Source: Lentinula raphanica
Lineage: Eukaryota > Basidiomycota > Agaricomycetes > Agaricales > Omphalotaceae
Length of the DNA stretch: 64,000 nt
Direction: 5' to 3'
NCBI GenBank assembly: GCA_027919835.1
Contig: JANVFP010000003.1
Span: 310,001 to 374,000, forward strand
Shown here: one piece after another, positions 54,672 to 64,000 of the stretch
How the letters are laid out: each line of letters opens with the position of its first letter
Position numbering within the stretch: position 1 is the first letter of the stretch
Program-made: the position numbers and the translations under genes
The notes under the pieces: model-generated
Database searches by the model: none
Seen by the model: only the letters and a program-made list of their open reading frames with translations
Told to the model about the DNA's origin: nothing

Positions 54672-56801
54672 ATGCGAACGCTCCAACCTGTCTTTTTTGT
54701 TTTTGCTTTCGCTCTCGCAGTTCGCACTGCACCTCTCAACGTATAGTTCACTTTTTATAGACCTTCACGCGTTGATCTGATAACTTCGTTGTTTGACCAC
54801 CTAGCCCACATCGTTCACTTTCGATTCCTCCGGTCTACGCAGACGCATCCCCGCCACTGATTCCGAGGGACCCTCTGTTCCGAAGCCTGGTCCGCACCGT
54901 GCTGTTGTCCCGCCCTCGGGTGCCATTCTTACTCAAGGCTCTCCGCTGGCCCTTTCTGCGGGAGACCCAGAGTTGCTCTCTGCAACGCCTTCGGCGACAG
55001 GCTCTGGTACGACGCACCACTCTGATGGGTCCCTTGGAAAAGTCCTGTCGCGTAGAGATATCAAGGGCACCCCACTGGAGGCTCCTTCCCAACGTTCTTC
55101 TTCTCCGGGAAGTGCTCCTGCGCAATTCCCCGATCCAGATGGTGCTCTGGGACCCTCTGTTCCGGAACCTAGTCCGCACAGTGCTATTGTCCCGCCCTCG
55201 GGTGCCATTCCTACTCAAATCTCTCCGCAGGCCCTTTCTGTGGGAGACCCAGAGTTTCCCTATGCAATCCATTCGGCAATGAGCTCTAGTGCGATGCACT
55301 ACTCTGATGGGTCCCTTGGAAAAGTCCTGTCGCGTAGAGATATCAAGGGCACCCCACTGGAAGCTCCTTCCCGATGTTCTTCTTCTCCGGAAAGTGCTTT
55401 ACCCAATCCAGATGGCGCTCTGGGACCCTCTGTTCCGAAGCCTGGTCCGCACAGTGGTGTTGTCCCCTCCTCGGGTGCCATTCCTACTCGAAGCTCTCCG
55501 CAGGCCCTTTCTGTGGGAGACCCCGAATTTCCCTCTGCAACGCTTTCGGCGACGAGCTCTAGTGCGATGCACTACTCTAATGGGTCCCTCGGAAAAGTCC
55601 TGTCGCGTAGAGATATCAAGGGCACCCCACTGGAGGCTCCTTCCCAACGTTCTTCTTCTCCGGGAAGTGCTCCTGCGCAATTCCCCGATCCAGATGGTGC
55701 TCTGGGATCCTCTGTTCCGGAACCTAGTCCACACAGTGCTGTTGTCCCGCCCTCGGGTGCCATTCCTACTCAAGTCTCTCTGCAGGCCCTTTCTGTGGGA
55801 GACCCAGAGTTTCCCTTTGCAACGCATTCGGCAATGAGCTCTAGTGTGACGCACTCTGATGGGTCCTTCGGAAAGGGGCAGTCGCATAGAGACATCGAGG
55901 GCGCTTCTCCGCAACGCCCTGTACCCCCGGAAAGCGTTCCTGTGCGATTCTTAGAACTGGGCCCAGATGATCCTGCAAAAGACGCTATTGTTACACGGAA
56001 TGTTCTGCTAAACGCTCGTGGGCCAGACAAAGGGAAAGGAAAAGAGGTGCCTATGATACTCGTAGAACTCAAATTCGAGCGCTTGTCGCATCATTCGGAC
56101 ATATACTACGATGTCCCGCCAGAGCCTGTCCAAGATCAGTTGTCCTTACGAGTTTTCGGTTCAACCAAGCTCAAGGATAGCATCGGCTACCCAGAGGGCT
56201 ATCCCAAAGACACCAAACGTTTCAAATATCGTATAGCTGGGGAGTCTGATTATTCGCCGGACAGGTATCTGTACATTGCAAAGCTCCCATCAGAACGCCC
56301 AATCTTCAAATACAAAGCCCTGCTCAAATCAAAGTTGAATACACAAAGTCAGGCTCAGGAACCCACGGCATCGCAGCCTACGGTGGCAAGTTCATCTGAT
56401 TCCACAGAAAATTTTGATTTCAGTATTCCCGATTATCCACGGCGTTCAGCGCAGCTTCTTTTTGATCGTTTGACCGAATTCTCATGGAATAACTCTAGTC
56501 CATCGTATGGTCATACGGGGCCCTTCTCTCAATCTGGTCTTACAGAGGTATGAAAATAGATGAAAATGAACTGTAAACTCCTCTTTCCACTTCTAATTTC
56601 CATCTTCAGACAAACATTCAGCAGTTGTCCGAGAATTATTCAGAGACACCTTGGTTCAAAAGCAAGGCTGACTCTGAGAAGTCAGATCATCATAGTGGAA
56701 CATACAAAGAGCCATATCAGGAAGGAGGATCCAAAGCGAATTCGGATGACCAGACGGAAGCTTTTCACACGGAGTTTGACCATTTGAGTCTAGGTCAATA
56801 G
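54672..56801 (+). CDS. Family A secreted protein 4, with 94-aa tandem repeats
   Basis: Three exons (54672-54740, 54805-56547, 56610-56801), 667 aa. The signal peptide (core PVFFVFAFALAVRTA) sits in its own 23-codon exon as in the paralogues. The main exon contains four in-frame tandem repeats starting at about 54867, 55149, 55422 and 55704 (282, 273 and 282 bp spacing). They are rich in Ser/Pro/Gly, with cores such as GPSVPEPSPHSAVVPPSGAI and SDGSLGKVLSRRDIKGTPLE. The C-terminal family domain follows (VPMILVELKFERLSHHSDIY; VQDQLSLRVFGSTKLKDSIG; KRFKYRIAGESDYS). The last exon is polar and acidic. The repeat region resembles an extended surface or stalk segment (inference). Confidence 0.75.
54867..55985 (+). 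repeat. Four coding tandem repeats of 273-282 bp
   Basis: In-frame repeats inside family A gene 4. Copies 1-3 are highly similar over their length; the fourth diverges in its second half. Unit lengths are multiples of three. The high identity suggests recent expansion or homogenisation. Confidence 0.85.
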
Positions 56802-56946
56802 TATCGCTCTAGTACTACTACCCCTATAAAGCTAAGAATGCTATATAAGTTCCTCCCTCTCCTCGCTGAAACAGAAAAGAGAAACAACTCGTACTTGCTC
56901 ACAACAGTCACCAACCAACTCACCAACCAACTAGTAAACGACCACC

Positions 56947-57342
56947 ATGTCTACTATCCTCGTCGCCGAACAACCCTCATCAACGCCATTCACCGCATCT
57001 GCTTATTCCGAGGCAATCTATTCATTCTCCATGCCCTGCATCACTGGTACAGTGTCGCTCTTGACCTTCGTCCCTCCCTCTATCCGGGTCCCACCTCCTC
57101 TTTCGATACCCGAAATACCCCTTCGAGAGCGTCGTGGCTTTGTCGAGTTCATATCCATTGTACCCCGGTCGGTCATTCACGATGGCAGTGGCAAATCAGT
57201 CGAGGCCGTTCCGATACCTGCAAAGGGCCACCTCGAACCTAAAGCTGGTGCGTTGCCCAGACGGAGAAAGCGTGTACCATCCGCGCGGAGGATTAATAAC
57301 CAGAATGTCGTTCCCGCCGAGTCTAAAGACTTCGATTTTTGA
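56947..57342 (+). CDS. Hypothetical protein
   Basis: 131-codon frame beginning at an ATG with good context (CGACCACCATGTC). It is preceded by a TATA-like CTATAAAG near 56823 and a CT-rich, then CAACCAACTCACC-rich leader typical of fungal promoters. The product is Pro/Arg-rich (TFVPPSIRVPPPLSIPEIPL; GALPRRRKRVPSARR) and matches no family I know. Further exons downstream are possible. The promoter evidence is better than the coding evidence. Confidence 0.35.
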   Translation: MSTILVAEQPSSTPFTASAYSEAIYSFSMPCITGTVSLLTFVPPSIRVPPPLSIPEIPLRERRGFVEFISIVPRSVIHDGSGKSVEAVPIPAKGHLEPKAGALPRRRKRVPSARRINNQNVVPAESKDFDF

Positions 57343-58054
57343 TGCTATTTGCATAATGTAGTTGAGCGAGGAGTGATAACTTTCACGAATGACCCAGCTC
57401 GGTGACAGTGGTATGTGCTTTATCGTTCGCCGTCTTTCGACACAATGCTCATTGGATTTTGTGCTCTTCAAAAGATATCAGACATGAATATCCTGGCCTC
57501 GACATCCCAGCTCGTCCTGACATGGCGTACACAACTGGAGAGATCTAGGATGATCTTTTCGATGATCACGGTGAATCCAATGCTGAGGAGCGTACCGTGG
57601 ACTATATCAAGCTGTTCGTATCGAACTAGGCTGAAGAGGAAACCAGTCAGGCTTACACGTCGCGCATTGCAGTGACAGCACGAGGAGGTGCTGAAAGGGG
57701 TCGTGTATACTGTACCGAGAAATGAAACTCGAGTCAAACCCAGTTTTCATTCACCCTTTACTCGTTACAATTCACTCTGGAGATGTATCTGAATGATGAA
57801 TGAATCAAATTCCCTACGATATCCAGAGATATAAGTAGGGCAAGCAAAACGTTCACTACATAACAGTCCGTGCAAAAAGTCCAAAAATGCGGTAAGATGT
57901 AAGTAATGTCCAAGTGGTTTGAATGCGTTATTTGACGTTCGTGATCATGAATGTGAACCCTAGAGCTTGAGTCAGGGTACAATTACATCTGTAAAGATCC
58001 ACAAGTTAGCAACCATATGGAAAGAATGCCTGTAGATTCCTAACCAGCAACAAT
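57343..58054. other. Intergenic region before cerato-platanin 2
   Basis: Open frames are short and unsupported. It holds the 3' region of the minus-strand cerato-platanin gene. Nothing else recognised. Confidence 0.35.
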
Positions 58055-58492
58055 CTACATTCCACAAGCCGAGCCATCGACCTGCACCGCACTAACTGAG
58101 ACAGCCCCAAACGCAACAGCGTTGTCGTTCGTCAACGTGTTCATAGCAGCCTCCGACACATTGATCAATCCCTCTCCGGCATGATCAATGGCGAGAGCGT
58201 TTATCGTCGTCGAAGCCCCGTTAGAAGTATACGTGATCTGCCAACACGTTCCACAGTTCGCCGAGTTGTATCCTTCGACGGCACCAAAGGCACCGATGTT
58301 GGGGAAGGTCGGAAGAGAACCGAAAGTCGTGTATCCCTTGGTGAGGAGTCCGTTCGTACCATCGGAGCATGCGACGGTAGCGAGCGAGGCACTGGAGTCG
58401 TCGTATGCGGTGTCGTATTGGAGAGTGTCTGCCGCGGCGAGACCAGCGAAGGCAGAGATAACAACAGTGATGAAGAGGGTGTAGAAGTTCAT
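58055..58492 (-). CDS. Cerato-platanin family secreted protein 2
   Basis: Intronless 145-aa protein with a signal peptide (TLFITVVISAFAGLAAA) and a full cerato-platanin domain: LQYDTAYDDSSASLATVACS, TTFGSLPTFPNIGAFGAV, NCGTCWQITY and the final SACGM. All four conserved cysteines are present. The start at 58492 was chosen at the signal peptide. Secreted to wall or medium, where such proteins bind chitin oligomers and can act as elicitors. On the minus strand a TATA-like TATAAAGGAG lies near 58520. Paralogue of 17354-17785, with the mature domain clearly diverged. Confidence 0.94.
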   Translation of the reverse strand: MNFYTLFITVVISAFAGLAAADTLQYDTAYDDSSASLATVACSDGTNGLLTKGYTTFGSLPTFPNIGAFGAVEGYNSANCGTCWQITYTSNGASTTINALAIDHAGEGLINVSEAAMNTLTNDNAVAFGAVSVSAVQVDGSACGM

Positions 58493-59849
58493 GATGGAGA
58501 CGAGGAAGTTCGTTGATATAAAGGAGACTGTTGAAAGAGGCCTTGGGGGACTGTGAAACACCTAAGACGGGGGAGGGTCTGAAGATCGAGAAGGTTTGGC
58601 TTGGGTTTATAAAGGCGAGTAAGATGGGCATTGCTGACCGTGGACGCGTGGCGAAGTGAGAAGAAGCACTGGTTTGAATACTCTAGGTTTTAGTAACTCC
58701 GGGAATCGCCTAAATAGCTCGCTCTATCGAAGGCTATTGAAGGCGATGGAAGGTGAAGAAACTCTGTCGGAGCTTCTTCCCTGCAAGCCAAGAGCATCGC
58801 ATGATCATAGCCAAAAGCAAAACCGGCGTACGAAGACCTTTCAAAGTCAAATGGAAGCCATTCCATGGCGGATATTGGCTGATATTGGTGATGAGATATG
58901 TATATGCCAGCCTTGCGAACCTTCGGAGAATCCTGTACTAATATCGCGGTAATATCGAGTTTGGAGTGTGGCATACATGTAACATATGGACTTGGAGCCC
59001 TACTAGCATCCTGGTTCGTCGTTCTCGGTTTGCGAAGCTTGATGTGATGGAAAGTTGAGAAAGAATGAGTTTATCCGGTCGGGCCCTTGGATTGAGCTTG
59101 AGAGCTGACCATTGAAGCTTGAAGCTAGAAGCTGCGTGAAAGTTTTTGAGCCGGAAGCTTGAGAGCTTGAAGGGAGACACTCTGTCAAGTTTAGCAGACA
59201 CCGGGCTAGTGGATCGTTGAGTTACGGTAGTAATACGAAACAGGGATTCTGGAGGACTTGAAGAACGTCGAGTATTTTTGAAATTTGCTGTAAGTCTTGA
59301 GCGTGAATGTTGAAAGCACCTCGATGCATTGCTCAACGTTGCGCAGGTTCAACGTTGCAATCAACGATATACATTTCAACGTCTCCGGCGTTGTCCGGCG
59401 GCATCCGTGTGACTACGGCGTCCGTTTGTGGGCTGGCCGGATATCTCCTTCTTTCCTTGACCTTGACTCTCGTGCAATTGTCGGATTTTTCGAACATCTT
59501 CTCGAGACATGGTGTTCGAACTTCGCTTCCTATCTGGGCATGAAAGCAGCTTTCCAACGACACAGACCGTCAATGTACTCACATCTGGTCAATACGCAAC
59601 TTGAACCAACTCGGGGTAGATTCTGAACTATTCTGAACTTCCACGATCTGCAAGTGATGTCGATGATGGTGAGAAGGCAAGTTGTCTTGTCCTTCAACCT
59701 TGTTCGACCATGCTGAAGACGCGGGTCTATAGAGAACATGAGGCCTCGACATCGACACGTCATATAGCGATCAACCACCCCAATAGGTCCAACCCAAGTT
59801 GAATCTACGATTATTATGACGTTGCAGACCAGTGTTAACCATCATCACC
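58493..59849. other. Intergenic region before family D
   Basis: No convincing gene. AGCTTGA-rich sequence around 59060-59220 resembles 62750-62830, so flanks of the family D genes are duplicated too. The promoter of cerato-platanin 2 lies at the left end. Confidence 0.35.
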
Positions 59850-60490
59850 ATGTCTCGAAGAGCAACCCGACGCCGTGAAGATTGTGAAGATGAGGTAACT
59901 CCAACGTGAAGAGAGACCTGAACGAAGAATAGAACTCACACGCGAAGAGCAAGTACAACTTCTAATCATCCTCTCCAAACACGATACCAGACGTACTTAC
60001 ACCGCTCACAGACTCTTTCCATTCGCCTTGGATTATCCTGAAGTGTCCTTGCTGCCTCCGGTAGAACGTCAGTGGGGAAACACAAAGCCTGCCTCGTTTT
60101 ACTACCTAGGATGGCTCATCACTTGTGACGAGAAAGGACAACGCCTAGGGAAGGTACCCGAACGTTCTACATAATCCAATCGATCATTATCACGATCATA
60201 GATGGGCACGAGTTGGGGGAGAACCGTATGTCCTTTGAATTTTTTTTACACTCGTGACTCATGGTAGGATTTTGATAGAACTCGAATACAGGTATGGTCT
60301 ACGTCCTGTTGTCAAGATTTACGAACACTCATCAAGGTTGGGGGTATCTCAAGCCCAGCTCTCAGTGTACATTCTCATCAATCATGCGATCGAGATGTAT
60401 ACTCTGCGAAAATATGGAGAAAGCATTATCACGGAAGCGATACGAGTCATTGGACTATCCGAACGAAACGATCTCAACGTCAAGGACTAG
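59850..60490 (+). pseudogene. Family D unknown protein, copy 1, probably broken
   Basis: Homologous to 61904-62535 along its length. The central part reads FYYLGWLITCDEKGQRLGK and then loses the frame near 60170 compared with copy 3. The last exon is conserved and open (YGLRPVVKIYEHSSRLGVSQ; INHAIEMYTLRKYGES) to a stop at 60488-60490. The first exon contains an early TGA unless an extra intron is assumed. Probably a pseudogene. Confidence 0.5.
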
Positions 60491-61218
60491 ATTTCATGGC
60501 AGAGGCTTTCACTGTTTCACGTCCTGTATCCGGCGGTTCAATCTCAGTATTCTAGTGGCTATAATGTTTGAGAGTGGCCCATTCTACGTTATAATACACT
60601 TTCAATAGTCGTCGGGCTGTGAGTACCATAAGAATTTGTTGGTTATCAACGTCTTCAATTAGTCTGAAAAGACACGAAAACTAAAATTGCTTCTTTACAG
60701 GTGGAACACATATCAATGTTTCCTAAGCCCGCCTACTTTTTTGTCATAATCCGTACGTCGAATGCTTTTCACAATGGTCGGATCTACTGACAGCGATCTC
60801 AGCGAGTTTTGAAGTTCTCAAAATGCTTCAAACGATCGTCCTTCTGCTTGCGCTTGCCTCGAGGCGTGGTTTGACTCTTACACCTATCCAAGTCGGTGAC
60901 ATATCTCTTCAATGAAGGCTTTCGGCGGCAAGATGATCGAAGAACAATCTCTTGATCGCGAGTATGAATTCTGAATATATACTTCGTATACGAGGTCCAA
61001 CGGCAAGTGAGAAGACAAATGTTTTCGAGCATGATGCAGACAGCAGTCTCTGGAAAACACGAGGACTCGACTCGGTGCCAACACGTCATAGAAATGACCG
61101 CGGCCAGCAAGGTCCAACCCACGCTAGCGATGCTCATGCTCAAGCTCAAGACTCGAGGAACTTGAATTTGAGCTCGGTTAGACGAGTGTTTCTGCTTACT
61201 GCTTAGAACTGAACCATC
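60491..61218. other. Spacer between family D copies
   Basis: No gene that I can support. A minus-strand frame of 116 codons at 60799-61149 lacks paralogues and a protein-like pattern. Confidence 0.3.
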
Positions 61219-61681
61219 ATGTCAAGCGAGTCTGAATATGAAGACCGATCCGAAGGTGAGGAGCAACCTAACGAACATGAAGAGAAACTCCAACATGAAC
61301 AGCAAACTGGACGCAAGATGGAACTCGCACGCGAAGAGCACAGTGGACCGCAACTTCCTGAACCTAGGTTGCCGCAGGAAGTCACATATAGAGAGCAAGT
61401 ATTTTTCCCTTTCCAAATCTTTCCGAACGCTATACCAGAATTACTCACTCTGCGCTCAGACTCTTTCCACTCACCGTAGACTATCCCGGGCCCGCGTTGC
61501 CACCTCCGTCTGGAACGTTAGTCCAGGGGAAACACAAGGCCCCGTTGTACTACCTAGGGTGGCTCATTCCTTGAACAGAGATCGAACAATATCTGGGGGA
61601 GGCACCTAAAGACTATGATCTAATTGAACATTATAAATATGGAGTCTTGCCGCAGAGATGGAAAAGTATTGGGGGTCAGCC
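61219..61681 (+). pseudogene. Family D unknown protein, copy 2, truncated
   Basis: The N-terminus is longer and more acidic than in copy 3 (SSESEYEDRSEGEEQPNEHE). The central exon matches but has TGA where copy 3 has TGG (LGWLIP then stop, about 61572-61575). The last family exon (IYEHS/LYEHS block) is missing after 61690. Probably a pseudogene. Confidence 0.55.
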
Positions 61682-61903
61682 GTATGTCCTTTGAAGTTTG
61701 AATGATCTTATTCGCTAATACGCCGGGCCGTTGTCAGTGATATCGTCGAGCAAGCTTACGCTTGCAAACAGGATGTAGACACGCACACACATTGTCAGTG
61801 AGAAAGACAAAGTGAAGTGGCTTTCCTCGGCTTTCTCGTTGAAAGCCTAGAGTATAAATAAAGTTCAGGCTTCCTGTATGTCTCTTGCAACTGAACCACC
61901 ATT

Positions 61904-62535
61904 ATGTCAAGCAACTTTGAACGTGAAGAGCAATCCGGCGAACATGTAGACCAACCTGATCCTACTAGTAAGATGGAGCTTACACATAAAGGGCAAGTAT
62001 CTTTCTTCTCGAACGTTATTATGACAGGGCCCAGAAGTACTCACCTATCCACTGCAGACGCTTTCCATTCTCCTACAAGTATCATGAAGTACCCTTGGCT
62101 GGAACATTAGTGGGCGAACACAAAGCGCCATTCTACTACCTAGGATGGCTTATCCCCTGGGAAGAGAAAGAACAACTTTTAGGGGAGGTAGCCCAAGGAT
62201 ACGACCCAATCAATTACTATCATGTTCGAGTCTTGCCACACAGATGGGCCGAGGTTGGGGGAGAACCGTACGTCCAATGTTTTTTTCCACTCATGCTAGA
62301 ACCTTGATAGAACTCAACTAGGTCTCAACCATGTCCTGATGTCAAACTTTACGAGCACTCATTGAAATTGGGATTATATGAAGCCCAGCTCCTCGTCTAT
62401 ATAGTGATCAATCATCCACTTGAGATGTACACTCTGCAAAAATATGGAGAAACTTTCATCAAAAAAGCAATGGAGACCATTGGGCTGCCAGAGGACAAAC
62501 GAAAGGACCTCAAATGGTACTATGTCAGGGACTAA
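61904..62535 (+). CDS. Family D unknown protein, copy 3, apparently intact
   Basis: Three exons (61904-61996, 62035-62267, 62322-62535), 179 aa, phases coherent. Acidic N-terminus (SSNFEREEQSGEHVDQPDP), central KAPFYYLGWLIPWEEKEQLL and LPHRWAEVGGE, and C-terminal VKLYEHSLKLGLYEAQLLVY with INHPLEMYTLQKYGETFIKK. No signal peptide, membrane segment or known domain is seen. Two damaged relatives lie upstream, so this is the surviving member of a local family. The first intron could use another acceptor, so the exact junction is uncertain. Confidence 0.55.
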
Positions 62536-63328
62536 AGTTCCTGAAATCTATTGGAAATTTATGTGCATAAGCTTTCGCTGTTCCTCCTATCCTGTAGCCG
62601 GTCCAATGTGTTCTCGTAGCTGAATCGTAGCATCTTAGTTTTCTTCATTTGGGATTCGTGTTTTGCCTAATTTTGTGTGTGTACGAAGCAGCGATTCCGA
62701 ACGACATATTGACGAAATAATCAATGGTCTTGACTCTTCATGAACTAGACCTGAGGCTTGAAGTTCGAGCTGGAAGCTGTGTCAACGCTTTGATTACAGC
62801 AATGTAGCAAGCAAGTGGTAGATCATTGAGCATCACAATGGAGACAAGAGATAAATGATTCTCTGATTCGGCACAAAAGATGATGTTATGTATTCGCTTG
62901 GGTTCACCAAAATCAAAACTGAGATCCCACTGTGATGTGCCCATTGAATACGTTCAGAGATTTTTGAGGCTTGTCGATCCTACTGAGCTTAGAATGTGTA
63001 TCCATACAAAGCATGGTATTCGTAGCCTATCCAGATCAGTGACAAAACTGTTCTTGACGAATACAGAGGGAAATTGGACATACATTGAAGGTAAACCCTC
63101 TCAATCACACTCAACCTTGGAAACAAGCCTATCAAAGGCTCGGGGAACGAAACGGCTCTTTTTGGGCTGTAATTTGCGTCATGGATGGTCAGAGCACAAA
63201 CCTTCGTCGTAAACTGTATTTGTTCTAAGTGAAAGATTTGTCCCTTTGTCAACATCGTCGACCAAGCTTGCGAACAGGGTGTAGACATGCACACACACAT
63301 TTTCAATGAAGAAGACAAAGTGGAATCA
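62536..63328. other. Intergenic region before glutamate 5-kinase
   Basis: No gene. A tract near 63245-63325 (CGTCGACCAAGCTTG, then TGTAGACATGCACACACACA) repeats in diverged form near 61755-61830, so 3' flanks of family D copies are shared. It contains the 3' end of the convergent kinase gene. Confidence 0.35.
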
Positions 63329-64000
63329 TCACTTGGCTTTTGTTGGTGGAGGAGGTACACGAATAGTAATATTCTCTACAACATACTCCGAGTCAGCGTA
63401 ACCCAACACTTGCGCTAGCTGTGAACTGAGCCAGATAGTAAGCATTATGCGTATCAACAAATCAAGAACGACACGAACCTGTTCAAGCCCCGCACTTTGG
63501 ATACCTGCGCATAATTGTACATCGCCAATCCTCTCCCGACTTCAATAACATCCTCATCGCTGAATTGCGAGGAGGGAAGCTCGACATCCGGCGAGTCCAG
63601 ATTACCGGACGAACTAGACCGGGATAGCGTGCCGAGTGCAATCGTAGACAAATGTCGAGGAGACCCGGGTCTACTAGGTTGCGCACTGGGAATATCGTCC
63701 GACGAGCTTTCATCCGATGCTCTGATGACTATCCGGACAGCCTGCCCAGAAGCAAACGCGCCCATGACGCCAATCACACCAGCTGCGAGTAACCGACCGC
63801 CGGATTCTCGTCTGGATAGCACACGATGGGCACCGGCGTCGATAACGACACTGCCTGCGGGAAATAAGGTGTGGCTTGTCCATGCCTTCAGGTCTCGCAT
63901 TGGTGATAAGGAAGGCATGAATACGGTATGAGGCGGTCGAGGTAAGGGAACTGAGGCCTCTTCAGATGATTCGACGGTTGGTGTGGATGCCTTGAGCGAG
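63329..64000 (-). CDS. PRO1: Glutamate 5-kinase, C-terminal part (cut by window end)
   Basis: The last two exons are visible: 63479 to beyond 64000, and 63329-63425, with a 53-bp intron. The sequence PSLSPMRDLKAWTSHTLFPA, then VVIDAGAHRVLSRRESGGRL, LAAGVIGVMGAFASGQAVRI and, after a Ser/Asp-rich insert, EVGRGLAMYNYAQVSKVRGL is the end of the kinase fold and the PUA domain of fungal glutamate 5-kinases. The protein ends ENITIRVPPPPTKAK. The enzyme phosphorylates glutamate in the first step of proline synthesis in the cytosol. The N-terminal catalytic part lies outside the window. The Ser-rich insert in the PUA domain is usual in fungi. Confidence 0.88.

Noticed and set aside
54835..55914. Several long frames on the other strand and in other phases over the tandem repeats of family A gene 4
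   Set aside because: The repeat unit lacks stops in several frames. Only the frame joined to the signal peptide exon and the C-terminal family domain has support.
1..64000. CRISPR arrays, rRNA and tRNA genes
   Set aside because: No regularly spaced short repeats or RNA gene signatures were seen; the genome is eukaryotic.

Overview
This window looks like a chromosome segment of a mushroom-forming basidiomycete (Agaricomycetes). The genes are split by many short introns of about 35-70 bp with GT-AG borders and one GC-AG border. Lineage markers present are two cerato-platanins, a KDZ-superfamily DNA transposon linked to a TET/JBP dioxygenase gene, a Ty3-type LTR retrotransposon with an Agaricomycete-style pol, and several local families of small secreted proteins. 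No bacterial-type features, CRISPR arrays, rRNA or tRNA genes were seen. Identifications rest on reading the translated sequence; no database search was run.

Layout. (1) About 0.6-12.7 kb: three medium-chain reductase paralogues on the minus strand (639-1942, 9768-11037, 11435-12699), interleaved with four plus-strand paralogues of a secreted protein family called here family B (2548-3553, 4251-5026, 7583-7975, 8522-9352), plus an unknown minus-strand gene near 5.5-6.6 kb. (2) About 13-20 kb: ordinary genes, namely an Adp1-like ABC transporter, the mitochondrial copper chaperone COX17, a cerato-platanin and a zinc-finger/coiled-coil/J-like protein. (3) About 21.7-56.8 kb: a tandem array of four secreted-protein genes called here family A (21749-23035, a pseudogene; 24500-25649; 51384-52422; 54672-56801). 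The array is split between its second and third members by a 24.4-kb mobile element. (4) About 57-64 kb: a possible small gene, a second cerato-platanin, a decaying trio of unknown paralogues (family D) and the 3' end of glutamate 5-kinase.

The central object is a composite KDZ DNA transposon at 26154-50526. It has 460-bp terminal inverted repeats and an 8-bp target duplication (TTGGCAGT). A related, uninterrupted copy of its target site lies at 23382-23389 in the same window. The element carries a KDZ transposase gene and five further genes: a TET/JBP Fe(II)/2-oxoglutarate dioxygenase (45128-46959) and four proteins of unknown function. The transposase gene has been hit three times: by a 3.1-kb palindromic element in an intron (28273-31377), by a 7.2-kb Ty3 retrotransposon in an exon (31686-38899), and by a second 3.1-kb palindromic element in an exon (39913-43021). 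Each insertion has a target duplication, and at both exon insertions the transposase frame is continuous across the joint. The transposon was therefore about 10.9 kb before these hits, and the transposase is now a nested pseudogene. The dioxygenase and the other cargo genes still read open.

How parts may work together (inference): the dioxygenase may modify DNA methylation at the transposon or the host locus, as proposed for TET/JBP genes linked to KDZ elements in basidiomycetes. The secreted families look like fast-evolving, locally duplicated genes in a repeat-rich neighbourhood.
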